Positions 16,187 through 23,979 of a stretch of 64,000 nt of DNA are shown here, piece by piece. Source of the stretch: Paludibacteraceae bacterium (lineage in GTDB: Bacteria > Bacteroidota > Bacteroidia > Bacteroidales > Paludibacteraceae); contig JAKSNH010000010.1 of NCBI GenBank assembly GCA_024399955.1, positions 1-64,000 of the forward strand. Reading direction: 5' to 3'. A model generated the notes under the pieces. It had not been told where the DNA came from. It ran no database searches and was given only the letters and a program-made list of their open reading frames with translations. How positions within the stretch are numbered: position 1 is the stretch's first letter; each line of letters begins with the position of its first letter. The position numbers and the translations under genes are program-made.

Positions 16187-17612
16187 ATTTGATTATTTCC
16201 CAATGACCACTATATCCGCTACCCATATATTGGACATGGGGCATCTTAGCGATGTGGCGTTTAATAGTTATAATTCCAACTCCTGCCTTTGTTGCCAATT
16301 CTTCTGTTGTAATTTTTGGATTCTTAATTATATTTCCAACAATCCAATCATCTAAAACAACCCCTTGAGTATCACCTTGAGTATCACCTTGAGTATCATC
16401 TTGAGTATCACTATCATCCATAGGATAAGCATCTACTTGGGGATGATTTTGTTGCCAAGCTAAAAGAACATTGGGGAAAGTGATAGTAAACTGTGCTCTA
16501 TCAGAAAAGAATTGAGGTAACATTCTTTCTGTGAAATAAGGTAATCCCTTGATTGGAGTCACTATTTTGCCCAAACCGGAGCCCTTACGTTCCATATATC
16601 CCAATTGAGCCAATATATCCGCTAAAACAGGGTTACGTCGAACGGATGGAATGTCTTCTATCTTCATCTCTTGAACAATACGCCCTTCCGGCATACAACC
16701 AGGAGAATAGATAACAAGACGATCATTGTACATATCTACATGTACTTCACTTCCTTGGATAAGATAATCACGATGCACCATTGCATTTACAACCGCCTCC
16801 ATTACACTTCGTTCGATATATTCTGGAACTTCCACTCGTTGCATAGATTCTTTGTACCACATCGTGCGATTGTTCCTCCGAATAAACGCCATAGTATCTT
16901 CCAACAAGGTAACTATGCCACCTGAGATTTCTTGACTATCCAAAGCATCTACATCTCCACTTGCTTTCGTATTACCATTCCAACGAGTACAAAAAACGCG
17001 ACTCTGTCGTATCGGGCAGTCGTCAGACATTAATAATCCCGCATTTGTCAACATGCCATTAGAGCCCACCAAACCAAAAGAATGATATAATTTATTGTCA
17101 AAACTAATTCCATTCCACGCATAATAACGACTGCACATCTTGGTAAATGCGTAGTCGGCAAAAGCCTCTTTCGTATGACGAGCATCAAAAGACGCATTGT
17201 TCCCCTTAAGAACCAATCTCTTGTGTTCTGTAGAGTCTGCAATAACGGATTCGTTTCCTATACGAACAAACGTCTCCATAACACCATCTCCAATGTAATA
17301 ATAGGGAGTGTCTTCACCGCCTTGAACACGAAGAAGAAGCAAGTCCTTCCCATCTTCATGCTCTATAGTGATTGTTATTTGAGGGATAGGATCTATACGT
17401 TCTTTTATTTTTTGACTAACAAACTCTGCATCGGATTTAGCATCAGATAATCCTACCACCTTATCATCGTCGGCAATACCGAATAATAGTGTCCCGCCAT
17501 TCCCATTAGCAAATGCGCTAACACTTTTTAGCCAACTTTTCACCTTACGGCGTTCAACTTCTTGTTTCTTGTCGTATTCCGTAGTTTCTCCTATGTATTT
17601 AGATGTATCCAT
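16185..17612 (-). CDS. Schlafen-type AAA_4 (AlbA_2) ATP-binding protein with C-terminal HTH
   Basis: 475 aa. The N-terminal domain has the AlbA_2/AAA_4 pattern: ETTEYDKKQEVERRKVKSWL, then FANGNGGTLLFGIADDDKVVGL. The middle (ERSVMEAVVNAMVHRDYL, then GSEVHVDMYNDRLVIYSPG) is the RecG-like C-terminal domain usual in this family of putative transcription regulators. The last 50 residues form a winged helix (KITTEELATKAGVGIITIKRHI). An Asp-Thr-Gln-Gly repeat (about residues 400-416) links the two and is encoded by 12-bp repeats. Regulation: a TAATTTTG promoter with palindromic -33 lies directly upstream. Target unknown; such genes are frequent in defence islands. Confidence 0.8.
   Translation of the reverse strand: MDTSKYIGETTEYDKKQEVERRKVKSWLKSVSAFANGNGGTLLFGIADDDKVVGLSDAKSDAEFVSQKIKERIDPIPQITITIEHEDGKDLLLLRVQGGEDTPYYYIGDGVMETFVRIGNESVIADSTEHKRLVLKGNNASFDARHTKEAFADYAFTKMCSRYYAWNGISFDNKLYHSFGLVGSNGMLTNAGLLMSDDCPIRQSRVFCTRWNGNTKASGDVDALDSQEISGGIVTLLEDTMAFIRRNNRTMWYKESMQRVEVPEYIERSVMEAVVNAMVHRDYLIQGSEVHVDMYNDRLVIYSPGCMPEGRIVQEMKIEDIPSVRRNPVLADILAQLGYMERKGSGLGKIVTPIKGLPYFTERMLPQFFSDRAQFTITFPNVLLAWQQNHPQVDAYPMDDSDTQDDTQGDTQGDTQGVVLDDWIVGNIIKNPKITTEELATKAGVGIITIKRHIAKMPHVQYMGSGYSGHWEIIK
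16364..16411. repeat. Four 12-bp tandem repeats inside the AAA_4 gene
   Basis: Four units CTTGAGTATCAC (the third ends in T), in frame, encoding Asp-Thr-Gln-Gly or Asp-Thr-Gln-Asp. Length change in steps of 12 bp would lengthen or shorten the linker without a frameshift. Confidence 0.9.
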
Positions 17613-17635
17613 ACGTTATGTTTTTTTGCACGTTG

Positions 17636-17667
17636 CAAAATTACTATTTTTTTTGCATATTTGCAAA
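17636..17667 (-). promoter_or_regulatory. Promoter of the AAA_4 gene with palindromic -33
   Basis: -7 box TAATTTTG (17643-17636). The -33 TTTG is the end of the palindrome TTTGCATATTTGCAAA (17652-17667), exactly 20 nt away. Confidence 0.8.
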
Positions 17668-17668
17668 T

Positions 17669-17926
17669 TTAATTTGCAGATGCATCGGTTGGACCTTTCT
17701 TTTCACAAAAGATGACGCAAGCAGAGCCACTGGCTGTAGCAGAAAGGTCGGGATGGTATTCACGAACGATGGACTGCAGTTCTGCGGAGGTAAGCTGCCA
17801 TGGTTCATTCAGTTCATGAGGGCGCACGAGGACTGGGTATCCGTTATGTATATTCTGCACACGTTGGGCAAAGTTATCTCCCTGCACAAATGCCCTAAAT
17901 CGTTGCTCTTGATCTTCTTTTGCCAT
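17669..17926 (-). CDS. Hypothetical protein, 85 aa
   Basis: Not recognised. The composition is normal and soluble, with a run GYPVLVRPHELNEPWQLTSAELQSIVREYHPDL split between a beta strand and helices; no signal peptide. ATG at 17926 is preceded by A/T-rich DNA. The stop lies next to the palindrome of the following promoter. It lies between the two copies of the 42-bp repeat together with the AAA_4 gene, so the pair may have moved together. Confidence 0.45.
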   Translation of the reverse strand: MAKEDQEQRFRAFVQGDNFAQRVQNIHNGYPVLVRPHELNEPWQLTSAELQSIVREYHPDLSATASGSACVIFCEKKGPTDASAN

Positions 17927-17934
17927 AATATCTT

Positions 17935-18021
17935 CTATAAATCTGTTATCAATTTAGTTAACACGTTTATTTCGTTCTCTTTAATTACTCCGTCATTCAG
18001 CACAATTAGAAATCCATGGGG
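17935..18021 (-). pseudogene. Tail fragment of a lost gene, copy 2 (contains the 42-bp repeat)
   Basis: Minus-strand frame HGFLIVLNDGVIKENEINV ending LTKLITDL and a stop. Bases 17975-18016 repeat 16136-16177 exactly, and some similarity continues for about 20 bp beyond. An upstream in-frame stop (18022-18024) shows it is only a remnant. Confidence 0.5.
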
Positions 18022-18132
18022 TTAGCGATTTGATTCTAACGATTGGGCAAACAGATCAAAGTCTGATGTACTATTCCTAATCTGCAATTCGTTACTTATA
18101 TCTGATTCTTTTATTATCCGTTATCCCCTTTA

Positions 18133-18642
18133 TTAGAATTTGATTGCTTCCTCCGTATAGTTATTCAACAAGAGCCCATCTTGCCAATTATATTGCGGAT
18201 AGGTTGAACGCAAGAATTGCACCGCCTTATCAATCGTACTACTGCCAGAAGTAGCAAACGGAATCAACACTTTCTCATCCAATATGTTATTCTCCACCCA
18301 CGACTGGATAATACGCGGACAAATACCCCACCAAATAGGGAAACCAACATAAATAGTATCATACGGACGAAGGTCTGTACAAATACGAATAGTAGGACGC
18401 TCGGTAGAATCGGCCATCTCAATAGAAGAACGCGACTGAGCATCACGCCAGTTAAGGTCTGCCTCTGTATAAGGTTCATATGCCTCAATCTCCCATAAAT
18501 CAAATCCATTGACCCTGGCTATATCCTGAGCAACAGCCTTAGTGCGACCTGTAGCAGAGAAATAGACCACTAACGTTCGACTTTCCGCCATCATACTCAT
18601 GGCACATGCCATAACAACAACCAATGCAATTACTTTTCTCAT
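18133..18642 (-). CDS. Exported flavodoxin-family protein
   Basis: 169 aa. Residues 1-19 form a signal peptide (basic MRK, hydrophobic core, MMAES cleavage zone). The flavodoxin fold starts at once: TLVVYFSATGRTKAVAQDIA holds the FMN phosphate loop (SATGRT). The next flavin-contact segments are VGFPIWWGICP and FATSGSS. The family carries electrons through FMN in the cytoplasm; the signal peptide suggests work in the periplasm, which is less common but known in Bacteroidetes. It stops about 110 bp before the gene remnant and starts 12 bp after rhuM, so the two genes probably form an operon. Confidence 0.88.
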   Translation of the reverse strand: MRKVIALVVVMACAMSMMAESRTLVVYFSATGRTKAVAQDIARVNGFDLWEIEAYEPYTEADLNWRDAQSRSSIEMADSTERPTIRICTDLRPYDTIYVGFPIWWGICPRIIQSWVENNILDEKVLIPFATSGSSTIDKAVQFLRSTYPQYNWQDGLLLNNYTEEAIKF

Positions 18643-18654
18643 ATCTCAATTATA

Positions 18655-19668
18655 TTAGTTTTTCTCAAACATCTTCAATTGCTTGATAGCCTTATCAAAG
18701 TCTGATTCTATCCGCTGTGTACGATTAAACTTATCGTATTCTGCCTCTGCTTTATGTTGAGCTTCTTCGTGAGACACAAGCCCCTTGTAATTACTTGGCA
18801 AGACTTGGAATTTGCGAAATTGCAGAAACGCTGTTACACTTGCAGCGAACTGCTCCATTGTAAATACTTGCTCATTCTCAATCAAATCCTCAATATAATC
18901 AAAATATCCACTTACAGCCCTCTCTAAACGTCGGATGGATTGCGCATCTAAATAATTCTTTGCAATAGACACGTCGGATTTAAGAATACGTCCATTCGGT
19001 GCATTTTTCCACGTGGTTAATCCCATATACTCTTTAGCACTATCTGCATGATCATATACAATTTCTGCCACCGTTTGACCACAAATAGCATAATGAAAAC
19101 TATTTTGTATCATAGCATAGAAATCGTGAGTAGTTGGAGAATCCTTATCATAATCTATGCTACACTCGGCATAAATATCCGTAATTTGTTGCCAAATGCG
19201 TCGTTCGCTTGTACGGATAGAACGGACACGCTCCAACATTTCACGGAAGTAGTCTCGCCCAAACAATTGCCCCCCTTGTTTCATACGTTGGTCATCTATA
19301 GCAAACCCCTTTTGGATATAATCGCGCAACACGCTTGTTGCCCATTGGCGAAATCGCGTTGCCCGTAAACTATTCACACGATAACCCACTGCAATTATCA
19401 TATCAAGATTATAAAACACAACTTCATCAGGAACCTCACCCCGAATGCCCCTATTTACGACCGTTTCCATTTTGGAAATAGTCGCATCTGCTTGCAATTC
19501 GCCTTCCTCAAGAATATGCTTGATGTGTTTACTGATAGCTGGCGTTTTCACTTGGAATAAATTTGCCATAGCCTTTTGAGTTGCCCACATAGTATCATTC
19601 TTCAGGACAACATCAACCGAAACGTTTTCATTCTCTGCTTGATATACTAATAACTGAACATTATCCAT
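18655..19668 (-). CDS. RhuM-family protein
   Basis: 337 aa, full length for the family first described as virulence protein RhuM of Salmonella. The N-terminal part WATQKAMANLFQVKTPAISKHI is a helix-turn-helix-like segment. FYNLDMIIAVGYRVNSLRATRFRQWAT is the RhuM signature. After about residue 165 there is a Fic/DOC-like helical region (FYAMIQNSFHYAICGQT), without a Fic active-site HxFx(D/E)GNGR motif, so AMP-transfer activity is not expected. The role is unknown; the genes are scattered through accessory regions. The promoter with palindromic -33 lies about 40 bp upstream. Confidence 0.88.
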   Translation of the reverse strand: MDNVQLLVYQAENENVSVDVVLKNDTMWATQKAMANLFQVKTPAISKHIKHILEEGELQADATISKMETVVNRGIRGEVPDEVVFYNLDMIIAVGYRVNSLRATRFRQWATSVLRDYIQKGFAIDDQRMKQGGQLFGRDYFREMLERVRSIRTSERRIWQQITDIYAECSIDYDKDSPTTHDFYAMIQNSFHYAICGQTVAEIVYDHADSAKEYMGLTTWKNAPNGRILKSDVSIAKNYLDAQSIRRLERAVSGYFDYIEDLIENEQVFTMEQFAASVTAFLQFRKFQVLPSNYKGLVSHEEAQHKAEAEYDKFNRTQRIESDFDKAIKQLKMFEKN

Positions 19669-19705
19669 ATCCTATTTATTTTCCTATCATTTCCCTTTGC
19701 CACTG

Positions 19706-19737
19706 CAAAGGTAACACTTTTTTTGCATATATGCAAA
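19706..19737 (-). promoter_or_regulatory. Promoter of rhuM-flavodoxin with palindromic -33
   Basis: -7 box TACCTTTG (19713-19706); the palindrome TTTGCATATATGCAAA (19722-19737) supplies TTTG exactly 20 nt upstream. Confidence 0.85.
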
Positions 19738-19738
19738 T

Positions 19739-19773
19739 AAAAATGGCAACTTCGGGTAGAAATTGCCATTTTT
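19739..19773 (-). terminator. Rho-independent terminator of pepD
   Basis: AAAAATGGCAA pairs with TTGCCATTTTT (11-bp stem, 13-nt loop), with T-tracts on either strand. It lies 10 bp beyond the pepD stop and directly upstream of the rhuM promoter, so it insulates the two. Confidence 0.85.
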
Positions 19774-19782
19774 AAGTATTGA

Positions 19783-21231
19783 TTATAGTTCCTTTAACGT
19801 AGCTAAGATATAGCGGTAGAACTTCTGCACAGTGGCGATATTAACACGCTCGTCGGGACTATGCGGATGCTCAATGGTCGGACCGAACGAAATCATATCC
19901 ATTCCCGGATAATTGCGACCAATAATACCACACTCCAATCCGGCATGGATAGTGATAACACGAGGTTTAGAACCAAACTCTTTCTCATAGATATCCTGCA
20001 TTACATGCAGAATACGGCTCTTCGTATTGGGTTTCCATCCCGGATAGGAACCACTAAACTCAACATCTGCTCCGGCAACAGCAAAAGCCGACTGAATCAT
20101 TTGTGCCAATTCCTCCTTGCGACTCTCCACGCTGGAACGAGTCAGACAGAAAGCCTCTACACTGTTGCCATTCATCTTGATGGCACTCAGGTTATTACTG
20201 GTTTCTACCACATCCGGCATCTCAGGAATCATGCGATAAACACCATGCGGGCAGGCGGTAATGGCATGGATAAGGAAGTCCTGCACATCCTCCGGCAGCT
20301 CCTGCTTGGGACAAGCCACCTCTTCGGCAGTCAGATGGATATTATCCTCTACACCATCATACTCCTTGATAAACAAATCTTCCCACTCATCTACGAGTTC
20401 AATAAACTCATCTTTGCCCTCCTGAGGAATAGTAACAACCGCCTCTGCTTCGCGAGGAATAGCATTGCGCAGATTGCCGCCATCTACGCTTGCCAAACGA
20501 GCTTCGTACTCGGATACCGCTACCTTGAGGAAACGGAATAAGAGTTTCACGGCATTGGCACGCTGCAGATGGATATCGCATCCGGAGTGGCCACCCTTCA
20601 GTCCCTTCAGACTGATACGCAAAGCGATATCGCCTTCCTCTACAGCCACCGGTTCAAAGGGGAACTTAGCCGTTGTATCTACACCACCGGCACAGCCGAT
20701 GTATAACTCACCTTCACTCTCACTATCCAGGTTCAGCAGCACCTTACCTTGTAGCACACCACCCTCTAAGGCATGGGCGCCATACATACCGGTTTCTTCA
20801 TCTACCGTAAAGAAAGCCTCCAACGGAGGATGCACCACGTTCTTATCCGCCAAGATAGCCATCGCAGCGGCCACACCAATACCGTTATCTGCACCTAACG
20901 TAGTACCATCTGCCGTCACCCACTCCTTATTATCTTCCACGTACGCGCGTATAGGGTCGGTCTCAAAATCGTGCTTCACATCGCTGTTCTTCTGAGGCAC
21001 CATATCCATGTGTCCCTGCAAAATAACACCGGGATGATTCTCATAACCGGCCGAAGCAGGCTTGCGAATAATCACATTACCTATCTCGTCTTGAATAGTC
21101 TCCAGACCAAGACTCTTACCATAATTAACCAAGAAAGCAGCAATCTCTTTCTTCTTACCCGATGGACGGGGAATCTGTGTCAGGCTGTAGAAATTCTCCC
21201 ACAAACCTTTAGGTTCTAAGTTTCTCATCAT
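19783..21231 (-). CDS. pepD: Aminoacyl-histidine dipeptidase (M20 metallopeptidase)
   Basis: 482 aa, the usual PepD length. It hydrolyses Xaa-His dipeptides and others, with two zinc ions in the cytoplasm. Visible motifs: LQGHMDMV (H74, D76), TLGADNGIG, the catalytic DEETGMYGA, and IHAGLECG near the C terminus with the last zinc ligand. A lid domain (KGLKGGHSGCDIH) sits in the middle. Either ATG of the doublet at 21231/21228 could be used. It follows ansA by 29 bp in the same direction, forming a small amino-acid catabolism operon that ends in the terminator above. Confidence 0.95.
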   Translation of the reverse strand: MMRNLEPKGLWENFYSLTQIPRPSGKKKEIAAFLVNYGKSLGLETIQDEIGNVIIRKPASAGYENHPGVILQGHMDMVPQKNSDVKHDFETDPIRAYVEDNKEWVTADGTTLGADNGIGVAAAMAILADKNVVHPPLEAFFTVDEETGMYGAHALEGGVLQGKVLLNLDSESEGELYIGCAGGVDTTAKFPFEPVAVEEGDIALRISLKGLKGGHSGCDIHLQRANAVKLLFRFLKVAVSEYEARLASVDGGNLRNAIPREAEAVVTIPQEGKDEFIELVDEWEDLFIKEYDGVEDNIHLTAEEVACPKQELPEDVQDFLIHAITACPHGVYRMIPEMPDVVETSNNLSAIKMNGNSVEAFCLTRSSVESRKEELAQMIQSAFAVAGADVEFSGSYPGWKPNTKSRILHVMQDIYEKEFGSKPRVITIHAGLECGIIGRNYPGMDMISFGPTIEHPHSPDERVNIATVQKFYRYILATLKEL

Positions 21232-21260
21232 ACTATCATTTAAATGTTATACATATCTAT

Positions 21261-22295
21261 TTATGCATTCTCCACCACACTAAACTCGCCACATAACGGA
21301 GTCAGTAACTGCTGACGAATCGTATCCGGATTATCGTTCTCACCCAGCACCAACATCATCTTAGTCAATAACGCCTCCGTGGTAATATCATACCCACTCA
21401 GCACACCGGCTTTCATCAGATTCAGGCTCACTTCATATCGTCCCATCTCCACCGAACCGGTGCTACATTGCGTTTTATTAACAATGATAATACCTCTATC
21501 TACCGCATCGCGCAGTTGCTCATATAGCCATTTATACGAAGGTGCATTACCTGAACCAAAGGTCTCTAATACAACGCCGCGTAATCCGGGCGTGCGCAAA
21601 ATAGACTGCACCAGCGGAGCCGTGATGCCTGGGAATAACTTCAGTACCGCCACATTACGATCAATCTTCAGATGACTGCGCAAAGGTAAGTTCTGCTCGT
21701 TATAATGAATCAGATGTTCACGATAGGTCAAATGCACTCCTGCCTTGGCCAATGCCGGATAATTATACGAATCAAATGCCTCAAACTGCTCTGCATTCTT
21801 CTTGGTGGTGCGATTGGCCCTAAATAACCGGCCCTCAAAATAAATAGTCACTTCCGGCACCATAGCTCGTCCCTCTGCATTACGCGCTGCAGCAATCTCA
21901 ATCGCCGTCAGCAAATTCTCACGTGCATCCGAACGCAGCACACCAATAGGCAACTGACTGCCGGTAAAGACCACAGGCTTAGATAAGTTCTCCAACATGA
22001 AACTCAATGCCGAAGCCGAATAAGACATCGTATCCGTGCCATGTAAAATCACGAAACCATCGTAGTCATCGTAACAATCCACCACCGTCTTGGCCATCTT
22101 AACCCAATGATCCGGATTAACATCCGATGAATCAATCAGCGGATCAAACGGCAACATATCCACCTCCACCTCCGAAGATATAAGCTCCGGAACATAACTC
22201 TTGAACGTCTCCATCGATGCCGGATGCAACGAACCTGTTTTGGGATTACGAACCATCGAAATCGTTCCTCCGGTAAATATCAGCAATACACGCAT
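21261..22295 (-). CDS. ansA: Type I L-asparaginase
   Basis: 344 aa from the ATG at 22295. A longer frame exists, but its extra 19 codons span the -7 box and lack family similarity. The enzyme turns asparagine into aspartate and ammonia. First catalytic Thr in FTGGTISM (T11); second in ILHGTDTMSYSA; then SQLPIGVLRSDARENLLTA, all typical. No signal peptide, so it is the cytoplasmic type. The TATCTTTG promoter lies 27 bp upstream, divergent from the response regulator gene, and pepD follows. Confidence 0.95.
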   Translation of the reverse strand: MRVLLIFTGGTISMVRNPKTGSLHPASMETFKSYVPELISSEVEVDMLPFDPLIDSSDVNPDHWVKMAKTVVDCYDDYDGFVILHGTDTMSYSASALSFMLENLSKPVVFTGSQLPIGVLRSDARENLLTAIEIAAARNAEGRAMVPEVTIYFEGRLFRANRTTKKNAEQFEAFDSYNYPALAKAGVHLTYREHLIHYNEQNLPLRSHLKIDRNVAVLKLFPGITAPLVQSILRTPGLRGVVLETFGSGNAPSYKWLYEQLRDAVDRGIIIVNKTQCSTGSVEMGRYEVSLNLMKAGVLSGYDITTEALLTKMMLVLGENDNPDTIRQQLLTPLCGEFSVVENA

Positions 22296-22321
22296 AGCCT
22301 TATGATTTTGATTTACGACTG

Positions 22322-22353
22322 CAAAGATAGTAAAAATTTCGCAATCTTGCAAA
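22322..22353 (-). promoter_or_regulatory. Promoter of ansA-pepD
   Basis: -7 box TATCTTTG (22329-22322); TTTG (22353-22350) 20 nt upstream. The -33 region on this strand, TTTGCAAGATTGCGAAA, is an imperfect form of the palindrome seen at other promoters here. Confidence 0.8.
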
Positions 22354-22408
22354 TAAATCTTACATTTATCTTTTTTTAATCATAATTTAATTTCAATTTA
22401 GATTAGTT

Positions 22409-22425
22409 TGGCACAATCTTTGTAT
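22409..22425 (+). promoter_or_regulatory. Possible promoter of the response regulator gene
   Basis: Two readings compete. AATCTTTG (22415-22422) is one base from the -7 consensus. TGGCAC-AATCT-TTGTA (from 22409) has the -24/-12 spacing of a sigma-54 promoter but TTGT rather than TTGC at -12. The start codon is 55 bp on. Confidence 0.35.
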
Positions 22426-22479
22426 GCAAAAAGTAGATTAAAAAAACAGGAAAAGAATAACCACAATTGAACAAATTTT

Positions 22480-23160
22480 ATGCAGAAAGCCAAATTATCG
22501 GTTCTGGTCTGTGACGACGACGCCAATGTAGCATCGTTGATGACAGAATTCTTTATGAAGGAAAACTTCAAGGTGGATTGCGTGAGCAACGGAAGAGAAG
22601 GATTAGAACTTGCCCTAAAAAGTTCGTACGATCTTTGCATTACTGATGTGTTGATGCCGGAAATGACGGGATTGGAGATGATTAAGGAACTGAGAGAAAG
22701 TGGCAAAAATATGCCCATTATTATCGTTTCGGAACGAGCCACTCGCGAAGATATCATCTTGGGCTACAAAGCCGGATGTGATGATTATATCATCAAACCA
22801 TTCTCAATGGAGATTCTTTACTATAAGATACAGGCCATCCTGCGTCGAGCAGAATTAAACATCGAGAAACAAGATGTCTGCTTCCAGTTAGGTAATTCCG
22901 TATTTGACTCAAGGCAACAGACCCTCAATGGTCAACGGCTCAGTAGTCGCGAGAACGAACTGCTGCTCATCTTATGCCGCAAGCAAGGACAATTGGTGGA
23001 ACGTAGCCATATCCTAAAATCACTTTGGTCCGCAGATAACTACTTTACCTCCCGTTCGTTATCCGTCTATATCAACCATCTGCGTAATATCATTAATGAC
23101 CCCCACGTGCAGATCATCGCCGTGCATGGTAGAGGATATAAAATTGTAGTGGACGAATAG
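22480..23160 (+). CDS. OmpR/PhoB-family response regulator (orphan)
   Basis: 226 aa. Receiver domain 1-122 with acidic pocket D12-D13, phosphoacceptor D56 (CITDVLMP), S84 and K106 (IIKPFSM). The winged-helix domain covers about 134-226, with LSSRENELLLILCRKQGQLV and the recognition segment SRSLSVYINHLRNII, ending GRGYKIVV. It resembles RprY of Bacteroides in layout, but I would not fix the name without comparison. No histidine kinase gene is adjacent, so its sensor is elsewhere. It is a single-gene unit with its own terminator, divergent from ansA. Confidence 0.92.
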   Translation: MQKAKLSVLVCDDDANVASLMTEFFMKENFKVDCVSNGREGLELALKSSYDLCITDVLMPEMTGLEMIKELRESGKNMPIIIVSERATREDIILGYKAGCDDYIIKPFSMEILYYKIQAILRRAELNIEKQDVCFQLGNSVFDSRQQTLNGQRLSSRENELLLILCRKQGQLVERSHILKSLWSADNYFTSRSLSVYINHLRNIINDPHVQIIAVHGRGYKIVVDE

Positions 23161-23186
23161 ATAAATCTTGATTACAATATATACAT

Positions 23187-23209
23187 AAAATGCGAAAAAG
23201 CATTTTTTT
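23187..23209 (+). terminator. Terminator of the response regulator gene
   Basis: Hairpin AAAATGC-GAAAAA-GCATTTT followed by further Ts, 27 bp after the stop codon. Confidence 0.8.
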
Positions 23210-23298
23210 CAATTGTGTTATTAATAAATAGTGTTTTTCTTTCACAAGGGTTCGTTGGGAAACGCGCCCTTGATTTTTTTGCATTTTTTGCAAATAAA

Positions 23299-23330
23299 TT
23301 TGCATATATGCGAAATTTTCCGTACCTTTG
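23299..23330 (+). promoter_or_regulatory. Promoter of rpe, giving a very short or absent leader
   Basis: TTTGCATATATGCGAA (23299-23314, one mismatch to the palindrome) and -7 box TACCTTTG (23323-23330), 20 nt between TTTG and the box. The ATG lies 4 nt after the box. Confidence 0.85.
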
Positions 23331-23334
23331 CGAC

Positions 23335-23979
23335 ATGAAACAAATAGCTCCTTCCGTTTTATCCGCAGATTTCGCTCATTTAGAGGACGAAATCAATCGT
23401 ATCAATCGTTCCGACGCAGACCTACTGCACGTCGATGTAATGGACGGTACCTTCGTACCAAATATATCCTTCGGATTCCCCATCATGGAGGCGCTGCGCA
23501 AATACAGCACTAAGCCCCTGGATGTACACTTGATGATTGTGCATCCCGAGAAATACGTGGAACGCTTCTGCGACGCCGGCGCATGGAGTGTAGGTTTTCA
23601 CTTGGAGGCCGTAGACGACCCCGAACCTATCCTGCAGCTCATTCGTAACAAAGGAGTGCGCACTTGCCTCACGATCAATCCTGATATCGATGTCAAACGT
23701 TTAGTGCCTTACTTAGACAAAGTGGATATGGTACTGCTCATGTCGGTTTTTGCCGGATTTGGCGGACAGAAGTTCATTCCGGAGACCATAGACAAAATTC
23801 GCTTTATTCATCGGGAAATTCAGGCTCGTGGATTACATACTTTGATTGAAATAGATGGTGGCGTTAATACCTCCAATGCAGCCGAGTTATTTGAGGCCGG
23901 CGCCGATATACTGGTAGCCGGTAGTGCCGTCTTCCATGCCCAAGATCCCATCGAGACGATTCGTCAAATGAAGCAATGA
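23335..23979 (+). CDS. rpe: Ribulose-phosphate 3-epimerase
   Basis: 214 aa, normal length. It interconverts ribulose-5-phosphate and xylulose-5-phosphate in the pentose phosphate pathway. Motifs: start MKQIAPSVLSADFAHL, metal-site VDVMDGTFVPN with DVHLMI, MSVFAGFGGQ, and phosphate-binding EIDGGVN then VAGSAVF. Upstream in-frame ATGs exist (for example 23308), but they lie within the promoter. With the -7 box ending 4 nt before this ATG, the mRNA probably starts at or next to the start codon. The stop overlaps the xseA start (ATGA). Confidence 0.96.
   Translation: MKQIAPSVLSADFAHLEDEINRINRSDADLLHVDVMDGTFVPNISFGFPIMEALRKYSTKPLDVHLMIVHPEKYVERFCDAGAWSVGFHLEAVDDPEPILQLIRNKGVRTCLTINPDIDVKRLVPYLDKVDMVLLMSVFAGFGGQKFIPETIDKIRFIHREIQARGLHTLIEIDGGVNTSNAAELFEAGADILVAGSAVFHAQDPIETIRQMKQ

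Noticed and set aside
22296..22352. Longer N terminus of the asparaginase
   Set aside because: The added 19 codons contain the -7 box and lie upstream of the expected transcription start; the family starts at the ATG at 22295.
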